A stretch of 64,000 nt of DNA from Anaerostipes hominis (ex Lee et al. 2021). GTDB lineage: Bacteria > Bacillota > Clostridia > Lachnospirales > Lachnospiraceae. Below are positions 16,976-25,937 of the stretch, piece by piece (the stretch's first letter is position 1; every line of letters begins with the position of its first letter). The notes under the pieces are model-generated. The model saw only the letters and a program-made list of their open reading frames with translations. It was not told the DNA's origin and did no database searches. A program made the position numbers and the translations under genes. Location of the stretch: NCBI RefSeq assembly GCF_002270485.1, contig NZ_NQOG01000007.1, positions 88,730 through 152,729 on the forward strand, given 5' to 3'.

Positions 16976-18004
16976 TTAATCTATTGTTGCATTAATGCGA
17001 TTTTTAAGCATAAGAGGGATTGATGTCTCCGTGTCCCAGATGATCGTATTTTTTTGAGCAATATCAAAATGCAGATATGTGTCTTTTTTACAAAGTTGGA
17101 TGACTGGTTTTCCGATGCCCATTGCATAACCTTCTTCAAAATAAGCGCCATTATTTTGATGCGTCAGATCAACGACAACAAACTTACTATCTCTAATATA
17201 TTTTAATAGCTCCGGGGTAATAAAATCATTATGCTGAACTTCATCAATAAAAACAGCAAAATATCCGGCATTTGTAATTCCCTGCCGAATTGCTTCGCGT
17301 AAAATCTTTGTTTCTTCGCCGAACTTCATTGCAACTAAAACATTTCGTCCATTTGATGTGTTTTTCTGAAGTTCATCCACTCTTTCATAACCCTTTGGAG
17401 TTAAACGTATTCGTATTCCTGTATAATTATCTTCATTTATTCCCTCCCAATATTCAATAAAAGAAATATCACGAAGATAATCCAACATATAATTCGCTTC
17501 ATCTTCGTAATCTGCTTCGTCTCTCCACTCCCAGTTTTGCCCTATTCGTTCTTTACGATCTATAAATAACATCCCGAATAATTCCTGCATCTTAAAAGTA
17601 ACAAACTGTCCCATGTGAGCAGTTGATTCATAGATATGTAAAAGAATTAAATCAATTTTTTCTGAAAAAGTTTTAGGATACCATGCGTTAATCAGCTCTG
17701 CATCCATATGTACTGGCCATCCATTGGTATTGTTTCCTGAGTTAAAATCTTTTTTGTACTCATCGCAAGTTTCTTTTTCTAAAGGTGTATGATATCGATA
17801 TTCTTGTGGCGTAGTATCGATCGAAAAACGATGATAAAGTAAATATGGAGCAAGTTGATTTCCTGATTTATGTAATATTTCATTGAGATCGAAAAGCTCG
17901 AATCGACCACAAACGGGACATAAATAAAATGTACTTGATTTATGTGGGTATCTTTCAGCAGTGATCTGTGACCTGCATGCAGGACAAATGATAGTTTTCT
18001 CCAT
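16976..18004 (-). CDS. Zinc ribbon + NDT/TIR-like domain protein, candidate defence effector
   Basis: 342 aa on the minus strand. Residues 8-32 hold a zinc ribbon (CPAC and CPVC). A helical middle with a winged-helix look follows ('IRLTPKGYERVDEL'). The C-terminal about 120 residues have the nucleoside 2-deoxyribosyltransferase/TIR-like fold: 'VLVAMKFGEETKILREAI', 'VQHNDFITPELL', 'SKFVVVDLTHQNNGAYFEEGYAMGIGKPVI'. Domains of this fold bind or cleave nucleotides or NAD and are often effectors of antiphage systems. The gene has no CATACTA element and faces the surrounding operons, which fits a later insertion. The role is inferred. Confidence 0.7.
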   Translation of the reverse strand: MEKTIICPACRSQITAERYPHKSSTFYLCPVCGRFELFDLNEILHKSGNQLAPYLLYHRFSIDTTPQEYRYHTPLEKETCDEYKKDFNSGNNTNGWPVHMDAELINAWYPKTFSEKIDLILLHIYESTAHMGQFVTFKMQELFGMLFIDRKERIGQNWEWRDEADYEDEANYMLDYLRDISFIEYWEGINEDNYTGIRIRLTPKGYERVDELQKNTSNGRNVLVAMKFGEETKILREAIRQGITNAGYFAVFIDEVQHNDFITPELLKYIRDSKFVVVDLTHQNNGAYFEEGYAMGIGKPVIQLCKKDTYLHFDIAQKNTIIWDTETSIPLMLKNRINATID

Positions 18005-18103
18005 AAAAATCTCCTTATGAATTAAGTTATTTATATGACAAATTTTATCTTAAGGTTCTTGTATTTTCACACGTTTGTTGTGCTGGCAAATTCATAGGTC
18101 AGC

Positions 18104-18430
18104 TTATTTCTTTTTATGATGATAGTTACGCCATTCTTGGATTGTTAAATCTCCGTGAGCAGTCCGAATGTAACTTCCATCTGTTGTCAGATATACGACC
18201 CTTCCAACAAGCTTCTGTCCAGTTACAACGTCGGTCCCCTGGACTTTTTGTCCTCTTGGATGATCCTCCTGTCTTGTAAGGTTTCTTGATACCTTTATGA
18301 GGTTTAAATCCTGAATATCTTTCGCATCTCTTTGTCGATTCTTTGTGCAGATAAAGACACAATCTCCAGGATGGATCATGCTCCTTCTCCTGCAATCTGC
18401 TGTCCGGTCTTTGAAGTGATCTTTTTCCAT
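18104..18430 (-). CDS. Small basic protein, unknown
   Basis: 108 aa on the minus strand with AAAGGAG before the ATG. It has a CX4C pair near the N-terminus, a basic middle, and a C-terminal strand pattern ('KLVGRVVYLTTDGSYIRTAHGDLTI') compatible with a small beta-barrel. It diverges from the MucBP gene. An overlapping minus frame at 18126-18497 is rejected because it lacks a ribosome site. Not recognised. Confidence 0.6.
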   Translation of the reverse strand: MEKDHFKDRTADCRRRSMIHPGDCVFICTKNRQRDAKDIQDLNLIKVSRNLTRQEDHPRGQKVQGTDVVTGQKLVGRVVYLTTDGSYIRTAHGDLTIQEWRNYHHKKK

Positions 18431-18450
18431 AAATTTCTCCTTTCACCTTC

Positions 18451-18470
18451 TTTATCATAGTCAGAAAAGT
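18451..18470 (-). promoter_or_regulatory. Degenerate CATACTA-like element (minus strand)
   Basis: On the minus strand ACTTTTCTGACTATGATAAA keeps the T-rich lead, ACTAT and the spacing to the downstream A-rich part, but has CTGACTA for CATACTA. It is about 20 bases upstream of the minus-strand gene. Confidence 0.35.
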
Positions 18471-18514
18471 CCTACTTGGCAAGCCTTTATGCGACATCTA
18501 TGTTTTTAATAGAC

Positions 18515-18537
18515 TTTCTGCATACTAAGTATGAAGG
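18515..18537 (+). promoter_or_regulatory. CATACTA promoter element
   Basis: TTTCTGCATACTAAGTATGA, CATACTA at 18521-18527, 32 bases before the MucBP gene start. GCATACTAAGTATGA is itself nearly palindromic. Confidence 0.65.
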
Positions 18538-18559
18538 AATATTTAGAAAGGAGAGTTTT

Positions 18560-21500
18560 ATGAAAAGAATGAAACGCATCATGACATTTTTGCTTGCGCT
18601 TTCCCTTACACTCCAGTCATGTCTTGCGGGAGGGTGTCTAGTTGCAGCAGAGGAGGGAGAAGGAGAAGACACAAATGGGGTGGTCATCGTCCGATACCTG
18701 GAGGAAGGAACAAATAAGGTCCTTTCAAAAGAATATGAAGAAACAGGTGTTGGCGGAGCGGCATACAAGGGACCCAACGGGGATGGAGATCTTAGCCATA
18801 TCTCTATTGACGGATATGATTTTGTAAAGACTATAAAGCCTGAGGAATTGGCAGAAGATTCTGAAAAAAATCCAATTTGGGATGAAGACTCTTGCAACAG
18901 CACATTTCTGAACGGGAAAACACAGATCATTACACATTATTATGAAAGTAATGAAGGAAGCGTCAAGCTTCGGTTCGTTGATGCGGATACGAAGAAGGAG
19001 ATTTTGGCAGAAGATAATGATCCGTGGGCATCTTATCAGGAAACTGGGAAAGGAGGAGAGGCCTATAAGGGAAGAAATCACGACGGATTTATGGGAAAGG
19101 TTTCGATTCCGGGGTATATTTATTATCAGACTTTGAAACCGGACAAAATCGCAACAGATGAGGAAGGGAATCCCATTTGGGATGAAGATACTTGCAACAG
19201 CATTTTTATCAAAGGAGAGCATCAGGTTATCACCCATGAATATATAAAATTAGATACATCGGCTACGAACAGCTTGAATTTTTCAAAATCCAATATTGGA
19301 AACGGCTGTGATGTTACATTGATAGGAGCAATGAAGTATCTTGGGAATACGGATGCTGACTCTATTACTATGAAAATCTCTATCCCAAAAGTCATGAAGG
19401 CGAGGAGTATAAAGATTCCAGCAGCAAAAGCCGGGGATGAGGTAAAGTTAAAGATCTCATGTCTTATAGAAAACGAGCATGAGCAGATGGTGTTAGAGAA
19501 AGAGAGCGATGCTGCGAAGCCTCTGGAAGTAAAAATTCCATCAAAGGCTGTAGAGTTGATCCTTACATATCATGGGAAAATTAAAAACGCAGGATTTTAC
19601 AGAGAGCACCAAAGCAACGCTTTTTCAGTGGGCAAGATAGAGGTTCTGGGACAGGCTATTTATGAAGGGAAGAAAGAATCGCATGAAGTGTCAGCAAAGG
19701 CAACTGTATCTGTAAAGAAAGATGGGATTGAAGAAAAAAAGGAGGAAAAAGCAGATTCTTTCCAGATATTTGCTCCTGAAGCTGCCGCCTTGGAGATATC
19801 GGCTCCAGAGTATACACATCGTTATGATAATACACATATGGATATCGATGGTATCACGTATCATGGACCTTTCATCCCTGTATTCCAGGCAAGAGTATCT
19901 GTCAAAAATGGAGATGTTTCATCCATGTTGCTTCCGGATGTAGAAGGGGCCAAAAATATCAATGCGATGATTAGGACCAACCAAAGGACGCATTCTTATG
20001 AGAATGTAAAAAGTGGAGGAACTCTGAATTTTAAAAAGTTCTTGTCACCGGGAGAGCAGGTCGAGGAAATCATCATAGAATTTTATCATATAAAGTCCTT
20101 AAAGACATCAAAAAAGGGATCTATCATCTTAACCCCCTCATATGATTCCATGAAAGATGGAGAGAGAGCAACCCTTCGGGCATCAACAAGAGCTTATACA
20201 ACAAAAGAGGGGAATGATGGGAATGCTTATTATCGGTCATCGAATACCTTGAATGCTGGTGTCAGAGTATCAAGTGCTAAAATTTCGGGTACAACGATTT
20301 CCATGCCAAACCGGATTCTAAGGGGTGAGGACTTTGTTCTTAAAATGAAAGGCTTTGAAAATTTAAGTACAGCACATGTGGACGGTATGCAGTCAACAAT
20401 GAATTTCAGTGCTCCAGTCATTATCAAATCGTTCGAAAAAGGAGAGAGCGGCGGCGAGTCTGACGGTACAGCCTATGAATATATGGATGGCGGGGTATGG
20501 AGACCTTATGATGAAGGCAAAGTAAACAGCACAACGGGAATCCGGATCACTGTCACAAATCCATCCAGAGGATTTGCAGTACAGCCGAAGATTAACTTGC
20601 GACAGGCTGAACAAGATACGAAGGTAGTCAAGGCAAGTGTAAGATCCAGAGTGTATGATGGAAAAAAGACCTACATGGAAGAATATGCAGATTCCGAAAT
20701 TCGATTTTACGACATGAAAGGGACTTTTTCGTTTTCTCAAGAAAAAGGCACCTTAGTATCTGGCGAGACGAAACAGGTATACCGTATGGCTTTTCATAAA
20801 GATGATAATCCTTCGGGATTTTCACAAATAGGTATTCGAATCTCTTTGGATGAGAAGTTTCTTGCAGAAACTTTGAACCTCGGAACATGGTCTGATTATG
20901 ATGGATCACTTCGTGTCACATGCCGCACAAAGGATGGTTCTTTAAAGGAAATTGGCACCTACCAAAAGGGGGCAGTGGTCTCACTGAAAAGAATTAACGA
21001 GGATCTGAAAGAAATCCAGATTAAAACTCAGGAGGGCCTTGGAAGTGAATCTTATGCAGAAGGTATTAAGATCACAGGAAGGACGCAGAAACAACCAAAA
21101 ACTCAAAAGATCCTTGCAAAAGCAGACTTTGATGCGGTTTATGGCCGTTATAAACAGAAGATTCATGACGAAAAATCTTTGGAATCTAAAGTATACTACT
21201 ATGCGATCACCGTTCCGATCATGAAGCTTAAGAAAGATGGGCTATATTATGGAGATAAGACCATCATCACTCTTTCAAATGTTGCAACTATGGGAAACTG
21301 TAGTGCAAAGAAACTTGATGCATCAATCCTGATCCCTGAAAAAGTTTCGGTAGAAAAGATCCTGCTTCCAAGCTTTCGAGGGATTAAAAAGGCATCAAGT
21401 CTTGTCTTCGTCTTCGATAATCAGATGTCGAAAACGATAAAAGCACAAGGCAGTTATATTCCAAATAAATCGATGAAGAAGTATATTCGAGAAATCCATT

Positions 21501-21886
21501 TTGTTCAAGAAAAAGCGCCGGGAGGCATTAAGATGGATAAGGGTGTGACTGTAGCCATCAAGAATGAAAGCAAGGTTAAGAGAGCATTTTTAAGCAGTGC
21601 CTCTCTGAAAGCTGAATTTGGAGATGGGCTGAAAGTCTCTAAACAGAGTGATATTTATAATGTCAGGCTTTTAGCAAAGAAAAAAGATATGGTCGTTGAT
21701 AACAACAAGAAGCAAAAGGTTCAGGAAATTGAAGATGTCCCTGAGAAAGCGGCCAAGAAAAAGCCAGTAAATAATACTCCTTTCGTTCTTTTAGCGATCG
21801 GTCTTTGTAGTGCCGGCTTCTTATGCGCATACTGGATGCGAAGAAAAAAGCAGGAAGATGAAGTTCATCAGATAGATCCATCATAA
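18560..21886 (+). CDS. Large surface protein with MucBP-like repeats and C-terminal membrane anchor
   Basis: 1108 aa. The ATG at 18560 follows AAAGGAG. A signal peptide (residues 1-about 32) is followed by two MucBP-like repeats of about 90 residues (roughly 38-125 and 130-220). Each starts 'VRYLEEGTNKVL' or 'LRFVDADTKKEIL', has 'GGAAYKG/GGEAYKG' and ends 'NPIWDED(S/T)CNS'. Long beta-rich domains resembling bacterial adhesin or stalk modules follow. The C-terminus is a membrane helix (PFVLLAIGLCSAGFLCAYW) plus a RRKK stop without an LPXTG-type motif, so it is probably membrane- rather than sortase-anchored. Secretion is probably through a Sec system; sec genes are next. Confidence 0.75.
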   Translation: MKRMKRIMTFLLALSLTLQSCLAGGCLVAAEEGEGEDTNGVVIVRYLEEGTNKVLSKEYEETGVGGAAYKGPNGDGDLSHISIDGYDFVKTIKPEELAEDSEKNPIWDEDSCNSTFLNGKTQIITHYYESNEGSVKLRFVDADTKKEILAEDNDPWASYQETGKGGEAYKGRNHDGFMGKVSIPGYIYYQTLKPDKIATDEEGNPIWDEDTCNSIFIKGEHQVITHEYIKLDTSATNSLNFSKSNIGNGCDVTLIGAMKYLGNTDADSITMKISIPKVMKARSIKIPAAKAGDEVKLKISCLIENEHEQMVLEKESDAAKPLEVKIPSKAVELILTYHGKIKNAGFYREHQSNAFSVGKIEVLGQAIYEGKKESHEVSAKATVSVKKDGIEEKKEEKADSFQIFAPEAAALEISAPEYTHRYDNTHMDIDGITYHGPFIPVFQARVSVKNGDVSSMLLPDVEGAKNINAMIRTNQRTHSYENVKSGGTLNFKKFLSPGEQVEEIIIEFYHIKSLKTSKKGSIILTPSYDSMKDGERATLRASTRAYTTKEGNDGNAYYRSSNTLNAGVRVSSAKISGTTISMPNRILRGEDFVLKMKGFENLSTAHVDGMQSTMNFSAPVIIKSFEKGESGGESDGTAYEYMDGGVWRPYDEGKVNSTTGIRITVTNPSRGFAVQPKINLRQAEQDTKVVKASVRSRVYDGKKTYMEEYADSEIRFYDMKGTFSFSQEKGTLVSGETKQVYRMAFHKDDNPSGFSQIGIRISLDEKFLAETLNLGTWSDYDGSLRVTCRTKDGSLKEIGTYQKGAVVSLKRINEDLKEIQIKTQEGLGSESYAEGIKITGRTQKQPKTQKILAKADFDAVYGRYKQKIHDEKSLESKVYYYAITVPIMKLKKDGLYYGDKTIITLSNVATMGNCSAKKLDASILIPEKVSVEKILLPSFRGIKKASSLVFVFDNQMSKTIKAQGSYIPNKSMKKYIREIHFVQEKAPGGIKMDKGVTVAIKNESKVKRAFLSSASLKAEFGDGLKVSKQSDIYNVRLLAKKKDMVVDNNKKQKVQEIEDVPEKAAKKKPVNNTPFVLLAIGLCSAGFLCAYWMRRKKQEDEVHQIDPS

Positions 21887-21892
21887 AGAATG

Positions 21893-21920
21893 AGCCGCTT
21901 GGGAAACCAGGCGGCTTTTA
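21893..21920 (+). terminator. Rho-independent terminator
   Basis: AGCCGC, loop, GCGGCT, then TTTT; directly after the surface-protein gene. Confidence 0.8.
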
Positions 21921-21948
21921 TGACATTGACCCTATGAGGGGATTTTAA

Positions 21949-21972
21949 GAATCCTCATACTATAAATGAAGG
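21949..21972 (+). promoter_or_regulatory. CATACTA promoter element
   Basis: AATCCTCATACTATAAATGA, CATACTA at 21956-21962, 37 bases before the SecY gene. It would drive secY, secE-like, secA and the 87-aa gene. Confidence 0.68.
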
Positions 21973-21999
21973 AATTTTTTAAGTCAAAAGGAGGAATCT

Positions 22000-23256
22000 A
22001 TGAAAAAAAATGATTTTTGGAAAAAGATTGGAATCACGATCGGTGCGCTGCTCTTCGTAAAGGTCATCGCTCATGTCCCGGTCCCTGGAGTGAAGGCTGA
22101 TCTGTATCAAATGGCAGTCACGCAATATACCAATCCTTCATTCTCTCTCATGAACCAATTAAGTGGCGGAGCACTGTCTAATATGACGATCCTTGGACTT
22201 GGTATTTCCCCGTATATTAGTGCAAGCATTATCGTACAGCTTTTGTGTGCTGCATCAGAATATTTAGGGAATTTAAGCAGAGAGGGATATTATGGACAGA
22301 AGAAGATAGAAAAACTAAATATTTTATTCGGGATTGCTTCGAGCGTCATGATTGCCCTGATCGCCAGCTTTGGATTACTTAGACTTGGATATCTTCAAAA
22401 GCCAAGTGTTTTTTCAACCTTGCTCGTGGCAGCAAGCTTATGCCTTGGGGCCGTCTTCTTAATAGGCATTGGAAAACTCATTGATAAGAAAGGTATCGGT
22501 AATGGGATATCACTGATCCTCTTCATTAATATCGCCAGCACTCTCCCTCAAGATGTGAGGTCAGTGATGGAAGCAAAGGAAAATGGGGCCGTCCTCTTAA
22601 TTATTATTACGACGATTATCTTGGGTATTGTCCTGTTTATGGAACTATCCAAAAAGGAGATCCGTATTCTTGGAAGTAGATCACTGCAAGTATCACAAGA
22701 TAAAGAGCTGTCACATATCCCAATCAAGGTTGCAATATGTGGTGTCATGCCAATCCTTTTTGTATCTACATTTCAGCAGATCGGAGGTTTTTTAAAAATG
22801 CTTCATTTGGATCAGGGAGTCTTAAATTTCATTTGTAAGCTGTTCTCCTCGGAATCTTGGTTTATGAGCAAAAGCCCATATTCTACCGGAGGAATCGTAT
22901 TGTACCTCGCGATGCTGACCGGTTTTGCATTTCTTTATGCAAACCTTATTTTTAATCCAGTCAATGTGGCTAGCATACTGAAAGGAAGAGGGAACCTCAT
23001 TCCAAATGTACGCCCTGGGAATGATACGGTAAGGTTCTTGAGAAAGGAACGAAGGTCCATGGTATTCTTTGATGTTCTCTTATTGGCAATCATTTCACTT
23101 ACCCCGATTTTTTTAGCAAACGTATACTCTCTGCCGATGCTTCGACTGAGCGGGACGACCATCATCATCGCGGTGAGTGTTGTGATAGAGACAAAAAGGT
23201 GTGTATGGGCAGAATTTCTGGGCATGCGCTATGATACGAAAAAATGGTTTGATTAG
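22000..23256 (+). CDS. secY2: SecY-type protein-conducting channel subunit
   Basis: 418 aa, close to normal SecY length (about 430). It has about ten membrane helices and family landmarks: 'HVPVPGV' after helix 1, 'MTILGLGISPYISASIIVQLL' in the plug/helix 2 region, 'GIGNGISLILFINI' and 'LIFNPVNVASILKGRG...VRPGNDT' near the C-terminal loops. It forms the membrane channel for Sec-dependent export. The 'GQKKIEKL' loop and divergent regions suggest an accessory SecY. It is in an operon with a SecE-like small protein and SecA, which is rare outside accessory Sec loci. No Asp or glycosylation genes are seen. Confidence 0.88.
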   Translation: MKKNDFWKKIGITIGALLFVKVIAHVPVPGVKADLYQMAVTQYTNPSFSLMNQLSGGALSNMTILGLGISPYISASIIVQLLCAASEYLGNLSREGYYGQKKIEKLNILFGIASSVMIALIASFGLLRLGYLQKPSVFSTLLVAASLCLGAVFLIGIGKLIDKKGIGNGISLILFINIASTLPQDVRSVMEAKENGAVLLIIITTIILGIVLFMELSKKEIRILGSRSLQVSQDKELSHIPIKVAICGVMPILFVSTFQQIGGFLKMLHLDQGVLNFICKLFSSESWFMSKSPYSTGGIVLYLAMLTGFAFLYANLIFNPVNVASILKGRGNLIPNVRPGNDTVRFLRKERRSMVFFDVLLLAIISLTPIFLANVYSLPMLRLSGTTIIIAVSVVIETKRCVWAEFLGMRYDTKKWFD

Positions 23257-23272
23257 AGAGGAGAGTTATATC

Positions 23273-23428
23273 ATGAAAAAGAAACCAGGAAACGTAACCT
23301 TTTACGTACCGCATCCACTTCATTACATGTTATGTTATGTGACAACTGTTTTGAGTCTTGCAACGGCAATTGGCGTATTATATGGGATCGATCTTGCCAT
23401 CGAAAAGCTGGTAAAGATGTTGTTTTAA
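23273..23428 (+). CDS. Small SecE-like membrane protein
   Basis: 51 aa. The ATG at 23273 follows GAGAGGAG, 16 bases after the secY stop. A short amphipathic N-terminus with 'HPLHYMLCYV' is followed by one membrane helix and 'YGIDLAIEKLVKMLF'. The end resembles the C-terminus of SecE, where a helix is followed by 'D.GI..LI...'. SecE clamps SecY, and its position between secY and secA supports the call. The sequence is short and the match is by pattern only. Confidence 0.6.
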   Translation: MKKKPGNVTFYVPHPLHYMLCYVTTVLSLATAIGVLYGIDLAIEKLVKMLF

Positions 23429-23439
23429 GGAGGAAGATG

Positions 23440-25536
23440 ATGAGAAAGAAACATACAATGGTCCAAAAAGTTCTGTCTTATGAAAAAGAGATGTCCGCCC
23501 TTGAGACGAGTGAATTTTTAGAAAAAACGGAAGAATTCAAGAGACGTCTAAAAGAGGGGGAGCGGCTGAAAAAGATCCTTCCGGAAGCCTTTGCGCTGGT
23601 CCGGGAAGCCACTTGGCGTACTCTTAAATTGAAGCATTATCCAGTACAGATTCTTGGAGGGATTCGTTTGTTTGAAGGAACGGTTGCAGAATTAAAGACT
23701 GGGGAAGGAAAGACCATCGTTGCTCTGCTCCCGGCCTACTTATATGCATTGGAAGGAAAGGGAGTTCATGTTGTTACTGTCAATGACTATTTAGCCCAAA
23801 GAGATGCGGGATGGATGTCTCCTGTATATGGACTTTTAGGTCTTTCCGTTGGCTCCATTACTTCAGATGCGAGCCCGCGTATGCGTAAAAAAGCTTATGC
23901 CTGTGACGTTACTTATGTTACGAACAATGAACTTGGATTTGATTACCTGAGGGATCATCAGGCGGTCTATATAGAGCAAAAGGTCCAACGGGGATTCCAT
24001 TACGCTATCGTTGATGAGGCGGATTCTGTATTTATTGATGAAGCGAGGACGCCGCTGATTCTTGCAATAGAAAAGCAAGATTCCGTAAAACTCCAATCAC
24101 TTAGTGATCGTTTTGTAAAGACCCTTAAGAAAAGCAAGGAGGAAAAAGAGATTCAATCAAAAGATCTACTCCTTGGCGAGATCCCAAAGGTTGACGGAGA
24201 CTATCTCATTGATCGAAAGAATAGAGAAGCAGTCATTACTGAGAATGGCTTATCAAAGGCAGAGACGTTCTTTGGAATATCAAATATTGGGGAGAGCAAA
24301 CATAAGATCTATCTCCATCATATCAATCTCGCATTAAAGGCCAACTATATAATGCAAAGGGATATCGATTATATCGTAAAAAAGGGAGAAGTGCATATCG
24401 TCGATGAATTCACTGGCAGGGTACTTCCAAACCGGCGATATTCCGACGGGCTTCATCAGGCCATTGAAGCAAAAGAACGGGTCCCGATCAAAAAGGATAC
24501 CGAAACGGCAGCGTCTATTACGTTCCAGAATCTTTTTTCAAAATATAAAAAATTGAGCGGAATGACCGGGACAATTGCTACTGAGAGGAAAGAGATAAAA
24601 GAAATTTATGGATTGAAGGTCTGTGTGATTCCTACGAATCTTCCGGTCAAAAGAGAAGACCTAAAAGATCGTTTATACGCTACAAAAGAAGATAAATACC
24701 GTGCCATCGTAAGAGAGGTCCTTCATGCCAACCAGAAAGGTCAGCCAGTTTTAGTCGGGACTGCATCCATTGAAACATCGGAAGAACTCAGTCATATATT
24801 TCAGGAAGCGGGTGTTTTACATCGTGTGCTGAATGCTAAGCATGACAAAGATGAAGCAAGAATCATTGCTAAGGCAGGACGGGCCGGCGCAGTGACCATT
24901 GCAACGAACATGGCTGGCAGGGGGACGGATATCAGGCTTGATAAAAAAGCCTTGGAATGCGGAGGTCTCTATGTCATCGGAAGCGAACTTCATGAAGCAA
25001 GACGGATCGACAATCAGCTTAGAGGGCGCTCCGGAAGGCAGGGAGATGCCGGAAAAAGCAGATTTTTCATTTCCTTGGAAGACAAGGTCTTAAGCCCTTA
25101 TTTTTCTCCGCAGAAAGTCGTGCTTTGCAAAAAGACAGCAAATGAATTTGGTGAGATTGTAAATGTTACAGGAACAAGGATTGTCAGGAATGCACAAAAG
25201 AGAAAGGAGACAGAGAACTTCGGTCTTAGAAAGAATGTTTACGAGTATGACAAAGTGAACGATCAGCAGATGGAAATTCTATATAAAGAAAGAGACCGTA
25301 TATTAAACGGAGAAACAAAAAAATTTGAACTAAAATTTACTGATCAGAGAATTCTTTTTCTTCAAATGATTGATCATCTTTGGAAAGAGCATTTAAAAGC
25401 CTTAGAGGAGCTTAAGCAAAATGCAGCGTTTCAGGGGCTTGGACAAATCAATCCTATCACATCGTATAAACTACAGGCTTATCGATTGTTCAATAACCTG
25501 GTTGATAACGTCAAAGATGCCTATTTAAAAGCTTGA
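23440..25536 (+). CDS. secA2: SecA-type preprotein translocase ATPase
   Basis: 698 aa, shorter than typical SecA (about 780-900). Walker A GEGKT at 88-92 follows 'RLFEGTVAELKT', and the DEAD-type Walker B region is 'YAIVDEADSVFIDEARTPL'. 'GMTGTIATERKE' and 'ATNMAGRGTDIRL...GRSGRQGDAGKSRFFISLED' are also present. The C-terminal zinc-binding tail of housekeeping SecA is absent (it ends VKDAYLKA). It drives preproteins through SecY. AAGGAGG with ATGATG at 23437/23440; 23440 gives better spacing. An element-specific partner for the SecY at 22000 is the likely role. Confidence 0.88.
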   Translation: MRKKHTMVQKVLSYEKEMSALETSEFLEKTEEFKRRLKEGERLKKILPEAFALVREATWRTLKLKHYPVQILGGIRLFEGTVAELKTGEGKTIVALLPAYLYALEGKGVHVVTVNDYLAQRDAGWMSPVYGLLGLSVGSITSDASPRMRKKAYACDVTYVTNNELGFDYLRDHQAVYIEQKVQRGFHYAIVDEADSVFIDEARTPLILAIEKQDSVKLQSLSDRFVKTLKKSKEEKEIQSKDLLLGEIPKVDGDYLIDRKNREAVITENGLSKAETFFGISNIGESKHKIYLHHINLALKANYIMQRDIDYIVKKGEVHIVDEFTGRVLPNRRYSDGLHQAIEAKERVPIKKDTETAASITFQNLFSKYKKLSGMTGTIATERKEIKEIYGLKVCVIPTNLPVKREDLKDRLYATKEDKYRAIVREVLHANQKGQPVLVGTASIETSEELSHIFQEAGVLHRVLNAKHDKDEARIIAKAGRAGAVTIATNMAGRGTDIRLDKKALECGGLYVIGSELHEARRIDNQLRGRSGRQGDAGKSRFFISLEDKVLSPYFSPQKVVLCKKTANEFGEIVNVTGTRIVRNAQKRKETENFGLRKNVYEYDKVNDQQMEILYKERDRILNGETKKFELKFTDQRILFLQMIDHLWKEHLKALEELKQNAAFQGLGQINPITSYKLQAYRLFNNLVDNVKDAYLKA

Positions 25537-25574
25537 CACCATAGAAAACTTAAGGGGATCATAAGGGGAAAAAT

Positions 25575-25838
25575 ATGAGAATAGAAGGCAGTAAAGTGAG
25601 AATGTCACAGGAAGAATTTGACCAGATCTGTAATGATATTTCGCAAATGGAGTACCGGTGCGGGACATGGTATCCAAACATGGAACGAACAAAAAAGATG
25701 ATAAATCGTCTGACGCCAGATCGTGTGAATTTTTTGTTATGGGTTTCGGATACTTCAGAGGACTCCTATGAAAAGGAAGGAAGAGAAGTGATTCGGTTGA
25801 TCAGACATTTTTTATATAAAAATTTAAAGATCGAATAA
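25575..25838 (+). CDS. Small hypothetical protein at the end of the sec operon
   Basis: 87 aa with AAGGGGAAAAAT ahead of the ATG, followed directly by a strong terminator. Helical, soluble and without known motifs ('EEFDQICNDISQMEYRCGTWYPN'). It is in the sec operon by position only. Confidence 0.6.
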   Translation: MRIEGSKVRMSQEEFDQICNDISQMEYRCGTWYPNMERTKKMINRLTPDRVNFLLWVSDTSEDSYEKEGREVIRLIRHFLYKNLKIE

Positions 25839-25842
25839 AAGG

Positions 25843-25867
25843 GCGCACCTGCTATGGTGCGCTTTTG
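25843..25867 (+). terminator. Rho-independent terminator
   Basis: GCGCACC, loop TGCTAT, GGTGCGC, then TTTTG; ends the sec operon. Confidence 0.85.
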
Positions 25868-25885
25868 TTATGAGGGAAAAAGGCG

Positions 25886-25908
25886 CGTTCTCATACTAAA
25901 GATAGAAG
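25886..25908 (+). promoter_or_regulatory. CATACTA promoter element
   Basis: GTTCTCATACTAAAGATAGA, CATACTA at 25892-25898, 39 bases before topB. Confidence 0.65.
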
Positions 25909-25937
25909 CGAGTGTATTTAAAAGAAAGGGAATATAT

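Noticed and set aside
18126..18497. A 123-aa minus frame overlapping the small basic gene
   Set aside because: No ribosome site, whereas the other frame has AAAGGAG at ideal spacing.
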